64,000 bases of DNA. It comes from Peronospora farinosa. Taxonomy: Eukaryota; Oomycota; Peronosporomycetes; Peronosporales; Peronosporaceae. The notes under the pieces are model-generated. The model saw only the letters and a list, made by a program, of their open reading frames with translations, was not told where the DNA came from and ran no database searches. Made by a program: the position numbers and the translations under genes. Below, one piece after another: positions 32,781 through 43,650 of this stretch (positions are counted from its first letter, which is position 1; each line of letters opens with the position of its first letter). Location of the stretch: NCBI GenBank assembly GCA_947646735.1, contig CANTFK010000800.1, forward strand, positions 62,001 to 126,000. The letters are read 5' to 3'.

Positions 32781-32882
32781 CTTCTTGCATAAAATCTCCA
32801 GATATTATTGGACAGGGAACCGTGATATCGTCACCGCGGATACCTTGACCGACTGACCCCGGTCTCTACCTCTGGCAGCCAA

Positions 32883-34203
32883 ATGATTGCTTCTAGACCA
32901 TACCACTCTACTTTCGGTATCGATTCGTCCCCTTGCTGCTTATGTAAAGCCGCCATGGATTGTGAGACTGGGAAAGGGAGGCCCACTATACAAGAGAAGT
33001 CTCCGGGGAATGTTGAAGCGACGTACCCTTTCCAAATTATCGCGATGGACCACATACCATCTCTCCCCAAGTCGTATAAAGGAAATACGGAACTAATAAT
33101 CTGGGTCGACCTGTTCACAGGTTATGTGATGGCTAAGGCTAGTGCGTCACGGACAGCCCATACAGTAGCTGAGATATATGAAGAATGCGTTTTCCGCCGT
33201 TTTGGCGTCAGTGAGACGATCTGTCACGATCGGGAACCGGAATTTATGTCGGACTTTCTTCGAGCCTTCAGTCGCATGGTGGGTCAACATCAGAGAGAGA
33301 CCATGGCCTACCGACCTCAAGAGATTGGCACTGCGGAGAGAATGGTTCAGACTCTAACATGATCGCTCAAGATGTACGTAGCCGACGTAGGACAGCGAGA
33401 CTGGGATGAATACGCGGAACGTTTAACGTTCGCGTTAAACACGGCTCGAGACAGAGTGCGGGAGGAAACACCGCTCTATCTGGTCCATGGATGGGATGCT
33501 AGGACCACTCTTAAGACCATGTTACCAGTGGTAAACACTCGACAGCGAGAATCAGGACCTCGGAGATGGAGATATCGGATTCAGAGTCACCATCAGCGAG
33601 CGAGAGACCAAGTCAACGAGAACCTACGAGCGGCTAGTCAGCCTCGGGTGCAAGCGCATAATGAAGGGGTATTCGGCCACGAAATTAAGCCAGGGTTTCG
33701 GGCATGGCTATACTTAGACCGGGGGAAAGAAGGGTATGCCAAGAAATTGGCCCACCTCTGGCACGGTCCGTTCCGAGTCCGGGAGATAGTCGGAGATCAT
33801 GCAGTATGTTTGGAATTACGAGGAACAGAATATAGACTATTCCCAATCGTGCACATCTCCAAGCTCAAGCCCGTCAGAGGGTTTCCCGATCGACCTAACA
33901 GCGAGCTGAAAGTGGATGGAGCAGATCGAGTCGACTTCGACGAATGTCTGTTACCAGAAGACAGCTGGGTGCGGAAATTGGAAAAAGGCGAGTATGAAGT
34001 CGAAGAAATTTTAGAGAGTCGTACAGGCAAGAAGACTCGGTATGGGAGGCAACAACGAGAATTCCCTCGTGCAATGGATGGGGCACCCTGACCCCTCGTG
34101 GGTGGACGAAGTGGATCTGAATTGCGGAGCCTTACTCCGGGACTTTGAGCGCAATAAGACAAGCCATAACCGCTTCGAAGTGATGCAAAGCCATAGAAAC
34201 TAG
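32883..34203 (+). pseudogene. Integrase core and chromodomain of element G
   Basis: Core motifs are AMDHIPSLPKSYKGN, LIIWVDLFTGYVMAKA, CHDREPEFMSDF and YRPQEIGTAERMVQ. A stop splits it at 33,363. The second frame (33,372-34,091) has WLYLDRGKEGYAKKLAHLWHGPFRV, then LFPIVHISKLKPV. After a frameshift the chromodomain tail reads DPSWVDEVDLNCGALLRDFE and ends at TAG 34,201-34,203. In chromoviruses this domain directs insertion into particular chromatin. Confidence 0.82.
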
Positions 34204-34228
34204 CAGACGGTAGCAAGTTTCTTGGAAG

Positions 34229-34303
34229 GTAGACCGAGTCACTCATTGATAGACCTGGTATCTCATTGGTCGGCCCAGCCCCTCGTTGGAAGACTTGGGT
34301 CGC
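34229..34303. repeat. Short minisatellite block of about 20-bp units
   Basis: Degenerate units like CCCTCATTGGTCGACCTGGT, here about four copies, follow the end of the G pol gene. The same unit is expanded at 36,614-36,829. Confidence 0.65.
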
Positions 34304-34477
34304 CTACGGGGCGACCTCGAACTTCCACGAGTTAGGAGTATAGAAGAATGGAGAACAAAGGAGGAAGATTGCCAAGATCAACTAGAACAGAGGAAAACTT
34401 GGCAAGAAAAGATAGAAGATGGACAAGCACACAAAATAGGATCGAAGAGAAAAGAAGATTCATGTTTAAGGAAAGAC

Positions 34478-36385
34478 CTAAACGGGTGGCCCAAACTTAC
34501 CTTTGAGGCGTGGAACTAGAGCGCCAGGATGGGGCACAGAAGACAACCGATACTGGGTGAGCCACGGCCACGCGAAATCCGACACCCGAAGGGCCTGAAG
34601 CAGGTCGGCTGGGTCCGACCCCTCTTCACGACCAGGGAACCAATAAACCACACGGCGGGTTCGAGGAAGATGACGGAAGAGGGGGTCTAGGAAAATGTCG
34701 AGATCGCAGCGGACCTTGCTCATCTCAACGAAGATAAAGTCGATCACCTCTCGCCACGCTCGAGTCGCCCGACTCCGACGCTTCTTCCGCGCGTTGTAAT
34801 ATGACGCAAGGAAAGAGTTCGCTCGCGCTTGGTCCTTGGAGATCCACAGGCAGTAGATCGCCTCCCAAAGTGCTTGGCTATGCTCTTCGTCAAAATGGAT
34901 GTAAGACGCTGCCAACTGGGCGAACCAGCCAACAGGTCGGAAGGAAACGGGTTGAATGGGAACACGAGCTTCCACCCAAGGTTCCACCGCCAGAAATCTC
35001 TGAATCATTGGAGGGTTCACCGACGACTTCTTCCATTTGGGACGGCGGTCGAGGTTTCCGTCCGGACGAACGAACCAACCCCAAGGTAGATCCAGCTGGT
35101 CGACCAAGTCTTTTGGAGACATGGTTACAATGCACCAAGAATTGACCAGGTCGATCGGCCAAGGCGCCACCTCCGCGGCAGAGAAGGTCTTTAGCTGCAT
35201 GTACCTGGGATAATGGCATCCTTGGGGAGCGAGCAAGAGTCGGTCGAAAGGGGCGAATTGTTGTACGCAACAGTGGGCGCGCTCTTTTCCTTCTCCGCAG
35301 ACGACTCAGTCTCCGAGTCAGACATTCCGAACATCGTCCGTTTCAGCGGAAGGCCGGAAGCCGAGGTGGTCCTCAGGGGGTGCGGACGTCGGCGGAAGAC
35401 GTAAAGAGCTTGCACTGGTGGGGCGCCGACCAGAAGAACGAGACTTGGCTAGGGACGCCCGAAGTGTCTCGCTGTCGTCGATGAGGTCGTCGCCCGAAGG
35501 CTCCTCCAGCATGACAGGATAGCGGCCACCAGAAACTTCCGACAGCGGTATCGCGAATGTGTCGGGCCTCGGAGGCTTGGAAACTTTGGCAGACACGCGG
35601 GGTTACGGCCGCCTGGACCTTTAATAAAGAGCTTTCGCCGGCCTCGAAGGGGAACATACGGCCGAGGGCGAAGCTGCCGAAGGAGGAGCTGGTCCCGGAG
35701 GTGGCCCATCGGTGAAGTAGGCGTGGTCGAGCTTTGCTGCAAGAAGAGAGTAACGAATCTGAATGTGGTCGATCTTCCATCGCAGGCGATCCACCAGTGC
35801 CGTCTCGCGCTGAAGGGCTTCGCGGAATTAAATCACCAGCCGGGAGTTGTCGCGTAACGTCTATTCCAGGCGCTCACACCGGGTGGCCAATAAGGTGGCC
35901 GAAGGGGGAACGACACTTAGCCGACCCTCGCAGTCCTCTATGCGGTGAGATTGCGCGTCCACGAGAGCTTGCAGTTTCTGCAGAGCTACACGCACGTCGA
36001 CTGGCGCGGAAGACGGATTTTCAACCATGGAGACTGACGTGGCAGAAGTATCAGCCGTCTTGGCAGGAGGCAAAACGGTGAAGACAGGAGAGCTATCAAC
36101 GAGGACAGTTTCGGTAGAACTCAACGGTGAAGACACCGGCCCAGGAAGGCCGATCAAGGACGCCTCTTCGAATGGAGGGTCAACCGAAGGCGAGGGTACG
36201 ATCGAGGTCGGCTCCTCAGACGGTGAATCAGCGGACGATGGGTCAGCAGACGGTGGTTCAGCAGACGGTGGATCAGAATCAGGGGAAGACATGGCTGAAA
36301 CGACACGAGTTGGAGATGGAAGATCAACAAAGGGCACAGTAAAGGACTCAAGTAACGAAGGAAGTGAAGACATGCGCGCGCTCAA
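34478..36385 (-). pseudogene. Antisense gag-like coding block, three broken frames
   Basis: On the minus strand 36,385-35,861 is a Pro/Ser/Asp-rich leader (many PPSADPSSADSP-like repeats) with a coiled-coil end (VALQKLQALVDAQSHRIED). 35,596-35,318 continues the Ser/Pro-rich part. 35,236-34,478 is a well-formed Trp- and Arg-rich domain (LPWGWFVRPDGNLDRR, FRPVGWFAQLAASYIHFDEEHSQALWEAIYCLW cut here into parts, RRVVYWFPGREEG). It looks like the gag of a gypsy element running leftward from the LTR at 36,420-37,660. The alternative is an antisense extra gene of element G, as known in Tat-type elements. No zinc knuckle is visible. Family assignment is tentative. Confidence 0.5.
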
Positions 36386-36419
36386 TCCGTTGTATGGTTG
36401 AGCAAGTGCAGGGGACGAC

Positions 36420-37660
36420 TGTGTTTTTGCGATATGGGGACCCCAGAATCCAGTTGGATTCGGAGTATAGTCCGTGGGTCAGGGACAAGAGACCAGAGAG
36501 ACAAGGGACTCGAAGGTGAGCGACCGTTGGCGGAGAACAATCTGCAGGACACACAATAGCGAAATTAGTATCCACGTACCCCTATAGCGGTGCCGAAGGA
36601 AGTGGACCATGGCCTTTCATTGATCGACCCGGCCCCTCGTTGATAGGCCCAGGCCCCTCATCGGTCGACCCGGTCTCTCGTTGGTAGATCTGGGTCCCTC
36701 ATTGGTCGACCCGGTCCCTCGTTGGTAGACCTTGGTCCCTCATTGGCCGACCTGGATCCCTAGTTGGTAGACCTGGGTCCCTCATTGGCCGACCTGGATC
36801 CCTCGTCGGTCGACCTCGGCCCCTCGGGGTTCAGCCACTCCTGACCAGTTAATACAAGGATCAGACCAGTCGACGCAAGGAATCAGAGCTTCAGGCAAGG
36901 ATAGAGTAAAGGAGTTAAAAGGATAGGACTATATTAAATACTACTCAATTTGCGATCTACTTGGCAAGTCTTCGTCGCGCTGTAAAGGAACTCTAGTCTG
37001 GCCACACGCCTGTTCCGGGGAAGGGATATATTTGGCCCCCCCGTTGAAGACAGGCGTGTGGTCCGACACAAGTGCGAGCTGAACCCCACGTGGCACGACT
37101 CCGTCACCCAAGAAGGACTTGTTCTAAGTTACTCACTGTTCCGGGAAGGGATATATTTTGGCCCCCCGTCGAAGACAGTTGTGTAGCGAAGTTCAAGTGC
37201 GAATAGAGCTCCAGGATATATTTGGCATGTGAGCTCGTTCGAGTAGCAACCCCTCCAAAGACCCGCTATCGGAAGCGGCCTCCCTCACCTCACGGTCCGG
37301 GAGCAAAGGAAAGGTCAGGTGGTTAATACCCCTGAAACACGAAGGAAAAGGCCAGGGACGACAAGCGCCCCTGAAGAATTTGGCTCTAAGCCCACTCTCG
37401 ACAAGGTCGATCGAGTGGCCACCTACCGGTCCACCGAGTGAAGCATATCCACTCGAGGCCCCCCAGGTCTACCTCTATCAAGTCCGACTTCTACATCCTC
37501 ACCAAGTCTTCCGAAGAGTGCAACCCGCCAGCCGACGGGTACACAAGGTGAGAAGAGGGTCCATACGCGGCATTGGGGCACCCCCTCCGACAGTCGGCAG
37601 TCCGGCACAGTGAGTGGTTTGGGTTCTCATCATACAATTTTGAAAACCCACTCCACCACA
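36420..37660 (-). repeat. Probable gypsy LTR (about 1.24 kb)
   Basis: The end at 37,660 (CTCCACCACA) and the adjoining 150 bp align with one end of the solo LTR at 47,485-48,661, read in opposite orientation (both contain CACCTTGTGTACCCGTCGG). The other edge is set at a TGTG, 34 bp from the start of the antisense gag block, and is a guess. Inside are the minisatellite at 36,614-36,829 and a duplicated segment of about 43 bp (37,011-37,053 and 37,137-37,179, GGGAAGGGATATATTT). Confidence 0.5.
36614..36829. repeat. Minisatellite, about 20-21 bp unit, about ten copies
   Basis: The consensus is close to CCCTCRTTGGTMGACCTGGGT. Units alternate between an ATTGGCCGACCTGGAT and a GTTGGTAGACCTGGGT type, suggesting a higher-order unit of about 42 bp. 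Confidence 0.85.
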
Positions 37661-38389
37661 GCACTTGCGTACGACACCTAAATTGCGGCTGTCGTCGATC
37701 TCACACCGACGGCTAAACGAACGTCAGACCAATTTCGGTCCCATTTTATACCTATTAATAACGATGGGCGTTATAAGCGCTCAGCCCTATTATTGGGCGC
37801 GTATACATTAAAGATGATCTTATCATGTACTGTCACCTCAATGGTTCGTGAATATTATCAATGTTTGTTCCACTCAGCGGCATTAGCCGCGGCTTGAGGC
37901 GTAAGTAAAATGGCAACCCCCGCACGCCCTCGATGAGACTATGCTCCAGTAAGACATAGGGGCCTGATTAATGTCGAAATGTTTACCCCATAAATGTTGC
38001 CACTCTATTTGCATTTCAGAAACTTCATCCGCAGTCGCCACGTAAATTTCTTAGATGGACCATGCGAGAGGAAGCCGCTTGATCAGAGTTTGGCGCCAAG
38101 CTTTCATTCAGAGTTTTCTTGTGGCTTTCGTAAAACCGAGAATATTTTGGGTTAGTAGCCGACGATCCGTTGATGGAAGAGATGGGCGTCTCAATGAACT
38201 TAAAATGCTCAGTATCTCGTGACGTCCGTAGGCATCGGCAGTTTCAATCGCAGATCTGAAATAGGACGTCTTCAATGGTACCTGTAAAAGGCCCTTAGTA
38301 CTGAACTTCTGGATTCCACCTTGTACACCAGTTTGAAGCAAAAATGTCGCTCGATTGTAGCCCAATTAGCCGATTTCGACGGTCTATAA
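37661..38389. other. Stretch between gypsy LTR and LINE
   Basis: The first part is unrecognised. From about 38,100 there are faint traces of the LINE endonuclease upstream of the readable frame (stops and frameshifts), so the LINE probably starts in this stretch. Confidence 0.4.
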
Positions 38390-38812
38390 TACGCATCCGA
38401 AGTTTTTACGGACCTACTGGAATGGAATATGCCATCTGACACTTCTGTCCTGCTAGGTGATTTCAATAGTGTCCAAAGTCCCCAATTAGATAGACTGGGC
38501 CAACGGTCAGCCAGCTGGTCAGAAAGTCCAGCACTGGGGCGACTGCTAGAGGAGACGAGACTCAGTGATGCTCGGCTATTAAGAACATGCCGAGGACGAC
38601 GCGGCTTAGATACGACGGATCATTATACGTATTGGAACAAAGAGAAGGCCTTCAGGATCGACCGGTTTTACGTGCCCCAGGACTGGGCGCCGCAAGTAAT
38701 TTGGGTATCCTCGATGCCACCTCCCCTATACTCTGACCATCAACAAGTCGAGCTACATCTGCGCGTCGCTCAATCAGATTTGAAACCGCCCAAGCGGCTT
38801 CAATCAACGTAA
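38390..38812 (+). pseudogene. LINE H apurinic-type endonuclease
   Basis: The frame opens right after a TAA at 38,387. It contains SVLLGDFNSV (catalytic GDFN) and FRIDRFYVP ... YSDHQQVELHL (the catalytic SDH). These belong to the exonuclease-endonuclease-phosphatase fold that nicks target DNA. Confidence 0.82.
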
Positions 38813-39526
38813 TCCATTTAGACTCATCAGCTGGACCGCGTTCTGGACAATTTGTTGCGCGAAATGGACACTATGGGAGTTGGACACACTTCGACAGTGC
38901 AGACATGGGATGCTGATATTATTGAATGTATCAACTGTATCCGAGCTGTAACTCGACGAGAAAAACAGAGGCGGAAGCGGTCCATCTGCAACATTCGCCA
39001 ACGCAACAGGCGGCAATGTATTTTATGCGTCGTCAGTGGATTATTGCTAACATGGAAGAAATGCGAGAGGAGCACCTATTTCGGATGGGCGAACATTTAA
39101 TGCCGTCGGCGGAGCGCTTAAGATAGCCCTACAAGCGTGTCGCCAATTGGGAGAGCAAACAGCGAGTAACTTCTTTGCATGCACGACATGGGGTGGCTTT
39201 TGGGAGACACATGTCCATTGCGGATAAGTTTGCATCTAAATGGGCACCAGTGCTCAGCTCCAGCCACCGAACCACAGCTGTGATCGAATTAATAGCTGCT
39301 CTTAAGTCTTTTGCGATGATCTCGAAGGAGCATCTCTTAACTGCTATCGACAATGACCGACTCTTACGCCCAATTACAGAAGCTGAGATGCTCTCAGCCG
39401 TGCATAAGCTAATTAGACACAAGCGGCCGGCCCAGATGGTATAAACAACAAATTTTACAAGGATACATCAGCGCTGCTGGTGCCAGCTCTGGTCAATATC
39501 GGGATCCAATCCTCAATGGGGCAAGT

Positions 39527-40522
39527 TTGCCTCCCTCATTTGTAGCAGCGCAAATTATCCTGCTGCGAAAAAAAGGAGACTCGGACGACGCGATGGATTA
39601 TAGACCGATATCGTTACTACAAACCAGCTACAAGGTGTTTGCCAAGATACTGGCTACGCGATTACAGTCTATTTTACCTCAGGGTATTAGTGATTCCCAG
39701 CAAGGCTTTGTTCATGGGCGCAAAATGGCCAAAACATTTATGATGATGATGGCTCTCCTGTCGACTGCAAAGGAGCAAGAGGAGGTGCCGGCAGCAACCA
39801 GTCGCTGTCTATTGCTGCTAAAGTTTAAGAAGGCTTACGATACCGTGGACCGGAAGTTTATGTACGAGACTCTACTCCAGTTTGGGCATGACGTGTGATT
39901 CATCGACCTAGTCCGACGAATTCACACCGGCACGACAGCCAGTTTCGTCGTCAACGGTTGTCATTTCACCCCTCTCCCAGTCCGGTCAGGAATCCGGCAA
40001 GGGTGCCCGTTAGCACCTCTGTTGTTTTTGCTAGTCGTTGAGGTCTTGAGTATCGCACTTCAGCAGGACTTAAATCTTCACGAGCTACAAGCGCCTGAGC
40101 AGTCTGGTCAGACCCATCTCTTTTCGGCATTTGTGAATGACACCACCCTATTTCTGAAAACAGCGGATCAAATCCCTCACGCTTAACAGGTTGTACGAGT
40201 ATTTGGCGCTCTTTGCGGCCTCCATGTTCGATCGTCAAAGAGTCAGCTGATCTGTTTAGATCGGTCTGTCAAGCTCGAGCAATACGAGGTCTTCGCTATC
40301 GTCCCTACGGGCGAAACAACTCGGTACCTGGGATGTGAGATTAAAACAGGGGAATTAGTGATCAAGAACTGGGCCCAGCGGATCCGAAAGATTCAAAGGC
40401 GATACCTAACAACGACACGAGTGGCAACGAACGTGGAAAATTGTGTACTACTTCTCAACTCCATCGTGTTTTTCTCTTTATTATTCACTGCGAGAGCCTT
40501 TGAATTACCACGATGGGCGTAA
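39527..40522 (+). pseudogene. LINE H reverse transcriptase
   Basis: Motifs are DYRPISLLQTSYKVFAKIL, GFVHGRKM, KFKKAYDTVDRKFM, then an in-frame TGA at 39,896, IRQGCPLAPLLFLLVVEVL, and FVNDTTLF where the family has FxDD. The Asp to Asn change at the catalytic site and another in-frame TAA (near 40,183) make it inactive. Confidence 0.85.
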
Positions 40523-41355
40523 AAGGATCTGCACAATCTCTACAAGCATTTTCTGTAGGCGCACGCGACAACGACGGAAAGTGTCGCCACAAGGTAAATC
40601 CTGGGTTGCTAGTGACGCCAAAGCAATCGGAAGGCATCGGGCTAACGACTGTTTCGGTAACGGTGAATCACAACGAATAAAGCATACGGTGACTTGGCTT
40701 ACTCAGAAACCGGATAAATACTTTGCTGCCTGGCGAGTATGGGCTTCTCGGGGCAGTCAGGGGCCGGACGTAACAATCTTGACTTCGGCTCAGGCTCAAC
40801 TAAGGACATCGCCTAGTAGAGCACGCTCGCCAGGACAGGAACTGAAGCAAGAGCTGAGCGAACGGCTCGCCCCGACCACAGACCAACAAGACCAGTTGAC
40901 CGTATGGATCCGTGCTCACTCGACGGCTTTACTTGACCGAGTTACCATGAGGATAAGTTGGTGTTGTCGTTCATTGACCCTTTCCACACACACCTACTAT
41001 GGTATGATGATATGCCGGAAGAAATTCAGAGGTTCTGGGTCACCTTCAAATGGAGTGCAAACTTATGTATAGGGACTGCATTCTCGAACACCTTCACATC
41101 TTGCGTACGGGGCCAGCGGAAGTCGTCATACGGGTCCCAATACCTCCGGGTCAACCCGGCCCCCATTCGGACGCGAAACTCCGACGGTGGGCAACAGCCC
41201 TCCTGTTATCATCCCGGACTTGCCCATCGGGACAGAATTGCACTCGACACCGCCACTGCGCCTTCGACAGGCACCACAGAAATTAAAGGGCTATTGCTGG
41301 AGGATTCTTGGCGAAGGCATAATCGAAAGTTACTTAACGGAGATCGAACACGGCC
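39703..41355 (+). repeat. Large inverted repeat of LINE sequence, left arm
   Basis: Pairs with 43,862-45,514 (coordinates add to 85,217 with no indel). By eye only a few single-base differences occur (for example near 39,767 and 41,292). Outside the arm, the two LINE copies still align but are much more diverged. Confidence 0.85.
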
Positions 41356-42418
41356 AAACCCGCCCCGTCACTCTGCACCAAGCTGATGATGCGATCCACT
41401 GGTTTTACCATGGATTACTGCCGAAGCTCACCGACGATTTGCCATCTGACCGACAATGGTCGCGCTATTCGAAGAAGGGGTCTCGTATCCGAGGCGCACC
41501 CGCAGCTTTATCGGTTCCCTTGGTCTGTTCCGGACACAATGTCGAATCACTTCATCTTGAAAACCTTAGGCAAGCAAGCCTTCCGGTTCCACAAAAAAGT
41601 TCTCGCCCGTCAACTTTCGGCTCTCGTTGATCGCCTATCACAATCGGCAACGACGGATGAATGGAAACGTGCAGCAATCCGGCAAACGCCGACGCGGTGT
41701 GGGACCATAGTAATGGTCTCACTCCATATCAGGTTTGAACAGGGTACCTGGTGGCGATAAGAGAATTAAATTTGTATCACGCCGAGAAAATCGAACACAA
41801 TAGTTGCACAACGACGCCGGATTGAAGAGGCAGGAAGAAGTTCATTGTCCATTTGTTTTGGGAATGTGATTGCGCTACAGCGCTTTGGAAAAGCTCATTG
41901 GTCACTGGACCGGGCAAATTAATGTATCTACGAGTTTCCGTCGTCAACACAAATCGTCACCCGCCAATTGACCCAAAACTTTCAGGGGGCCTGTGCAAGT
42001 CGACGTGCTGACAGCATACCCGAGTACCGCACAAAAATCCTAGCGGACCGATTTCAGGATGACGCCAATGAAGCTGAACGCGTCTGGACACAAATTTGGC
42101 ATGTCCTCGCGACGATATGCCAAACACGAATTTGGATTGACAGGAATGCAGCCGTCTTCAAGGCTGTCACACTACACATTCCCAGCAGCATCGCCAGCTT
42201 TTGGGCCTCGTGTTTTTGTCAGCTCCGAGCAATCGCAAAGAGGAAGCATCAAAAAATTGCATCAGCCACACGTGGTGCCTTGCTTTATGTTTGCATTGGA
42301 TTGCTTGAGCGCGACCGTAGAGGGCCACCGAGTTCTACGGGCCAGCCACGATCTACCGTCGGGCCATCCGGCGCTGATATTCTGGCTCAGGACTTTCCAG
42401 AGATCTTGCACATAGTTA
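40523..42418 (+). pseudogene. LINE H C-terminal region
   Basis: Fragments in several frames match the C-terminal half of the LINE at 19-20.9 kb (TFKWSANL, the region before the Cys/His knuckle, and the end IFWLRTFQRSCT). The open frame at 40,443-41,072 is not the native frame. Confidence 0.65.
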
Positions 42419-42460
42419 ACACCGTGAAAAAAGACAATCTGAACCTTTCTCATAAAGAAT

Positions 42461-43650
42461 AGCTCGAATGTAGTTAGTAATACGTTCTCAACTTGGTAGA
42501 CAAAGTGTGAAGGAAGAGTCGTCGCGTCTTCCGCAGCAACTCATAACTTGTATTATCATACACGTTATGTGCTGCTGCAAGTACAAATAAAGAAGCCCAA
42601 GTGTAGTTAGTGATACATTCCAATCGGTAAACAAACGGCATCTCCCGCAGCAGCATTTAACGTGTATTATCATTTATGTCATTGACTTAATAGAATGCTA
42701 GTTTCGAATTCCTACCCTCACCCCCTATTAACAACTTGACAGCACACGATTTACCAAACGGATTCAAAAATCCATTTGTTATGCCGAGGGGCTGGGGGGT
42801 GGACCAGGCATTAAGGGTGGGTGCGGGAAGTCAGGGCCTCCGCGAAAATCGGGCGACTCAAAAGAAGGGTGTCGCCGAAAGGGGGGATTCAAGGCGGTTA
42901 AGGAGATTGCGGAGAGTCAGAGAGCTCGGAGTAGTCGGGACCGGAGATGCCTAATTTTCTGCCGAAAATGTTTTCACGAGGACTGCGTGTAGCACCTGTT
43001 GCAGTATTCTCGCACAGCAGGACCACAGCTGCCATTACGAGCTCGTGCAATACCTTCATGGTGCGTAGTCCTTGATTAATGATGGTATGACGAGTCGGTT
43101 GCAATGTCAATTGGGAAATGAACAGCATTGCCTGTCAGCCATCCGAACTCGTAAGCAGCTGCCAATCCAAACTTGGAAGCCCACAAGATTCTATCAGCTG
43201 GCCAGTAGTTTCTTATACTCAGACAACAAATCGAGTTGGAACTTGCTGATTAGATCTATTCTGATACTCTGGCCAATCAGCAATTGCCACGTCAATGTCG
43301 ATCATGTTTCCACAATCTTGTGGTACATAGCATAGGAAATGATTATGGCAGGCAAAATCAATTGATGACAAAACAGGGAAACTCTAATCCACACCCACAA
43401 AACCAAGGGAACCTGTGACGAAGTACAAGATGTCGTGTTCCTGATTCTAGGTGGGACATCGAACAGTTAGTCATATGATGTTGGGACGCATCGTTACAGT
43501 TGCCAGTTGAGGTATACCTGTTGGTATCTACTGTAGTCTAGTCTAACAGAGGGGTTTGTCACCTACGAGGTTTTTCCCTCTCAATCCCAAAGTTGCTCAG
43601 TGGGAAGCAAGTGTTCTGAGTTCTATATTCCCTACTCTGTATTGTTCACC
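42461..43650. other. Spacer between inverted LINE copies
   Basis: At about 42,468-42,680 there is a diverged direct repeat of about 130 bp (TGTAGTTAGTAATACGTTCT against TGTAGTTAGTGATACATTCC; both end TGTATTATCAT). 42,780-42,950 is G-rich and unrecognised. 43,000-43,330 may carry a very decayed minus-strand coding relic, but I cannot name it. Confidence 0.4.

Larger units (their letters stand above)
32403..34203 (+). mobile_element. Gypsy element G: integrase part with internal inversion
   Basis: This family differs from A and has a C-terminal chromodomain. The zinc-binding N-terminal part of the integrase lies on the minus strand (32,403-32,780) and the catalytic core and C-terminus on the plus strand (about 32,940-34,203). 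Reversing about 32,403-32,940 would restore the usual order. Confidence 0.7.
38390..42460 (+). mobile_element. LINE H (decayed, nearly full coding length)
   Basis: Order is endonuclease, RT, then C-terminal region, all plus strand with many stops and frameshifts. The 3' end resembles the LINE at 18-21 kb (FQRSCT, then AGACAATCTG). Its middle part is copied in reverse at 43.9-45.5 kb. Confidence 0.8.

Noticed and set aside
35734..36401. Plus-strand frames rich in Gly, Ser and Asp
   Set aside because: They are the complement of the Pro/Ser-rich leader of the minus-strand gag-like block; their composition mirrors that repeat.
40443..41072. Identical 209-codon open frames at 40,443-41,072 (+) and 44,145-44,774 (-) as a new duplicated gene
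   Set aside because: They overlap the LINE RT and C-terminal region in a frame other than the native one. Their identity comes from the inverted repeat, not from selection on this frame.
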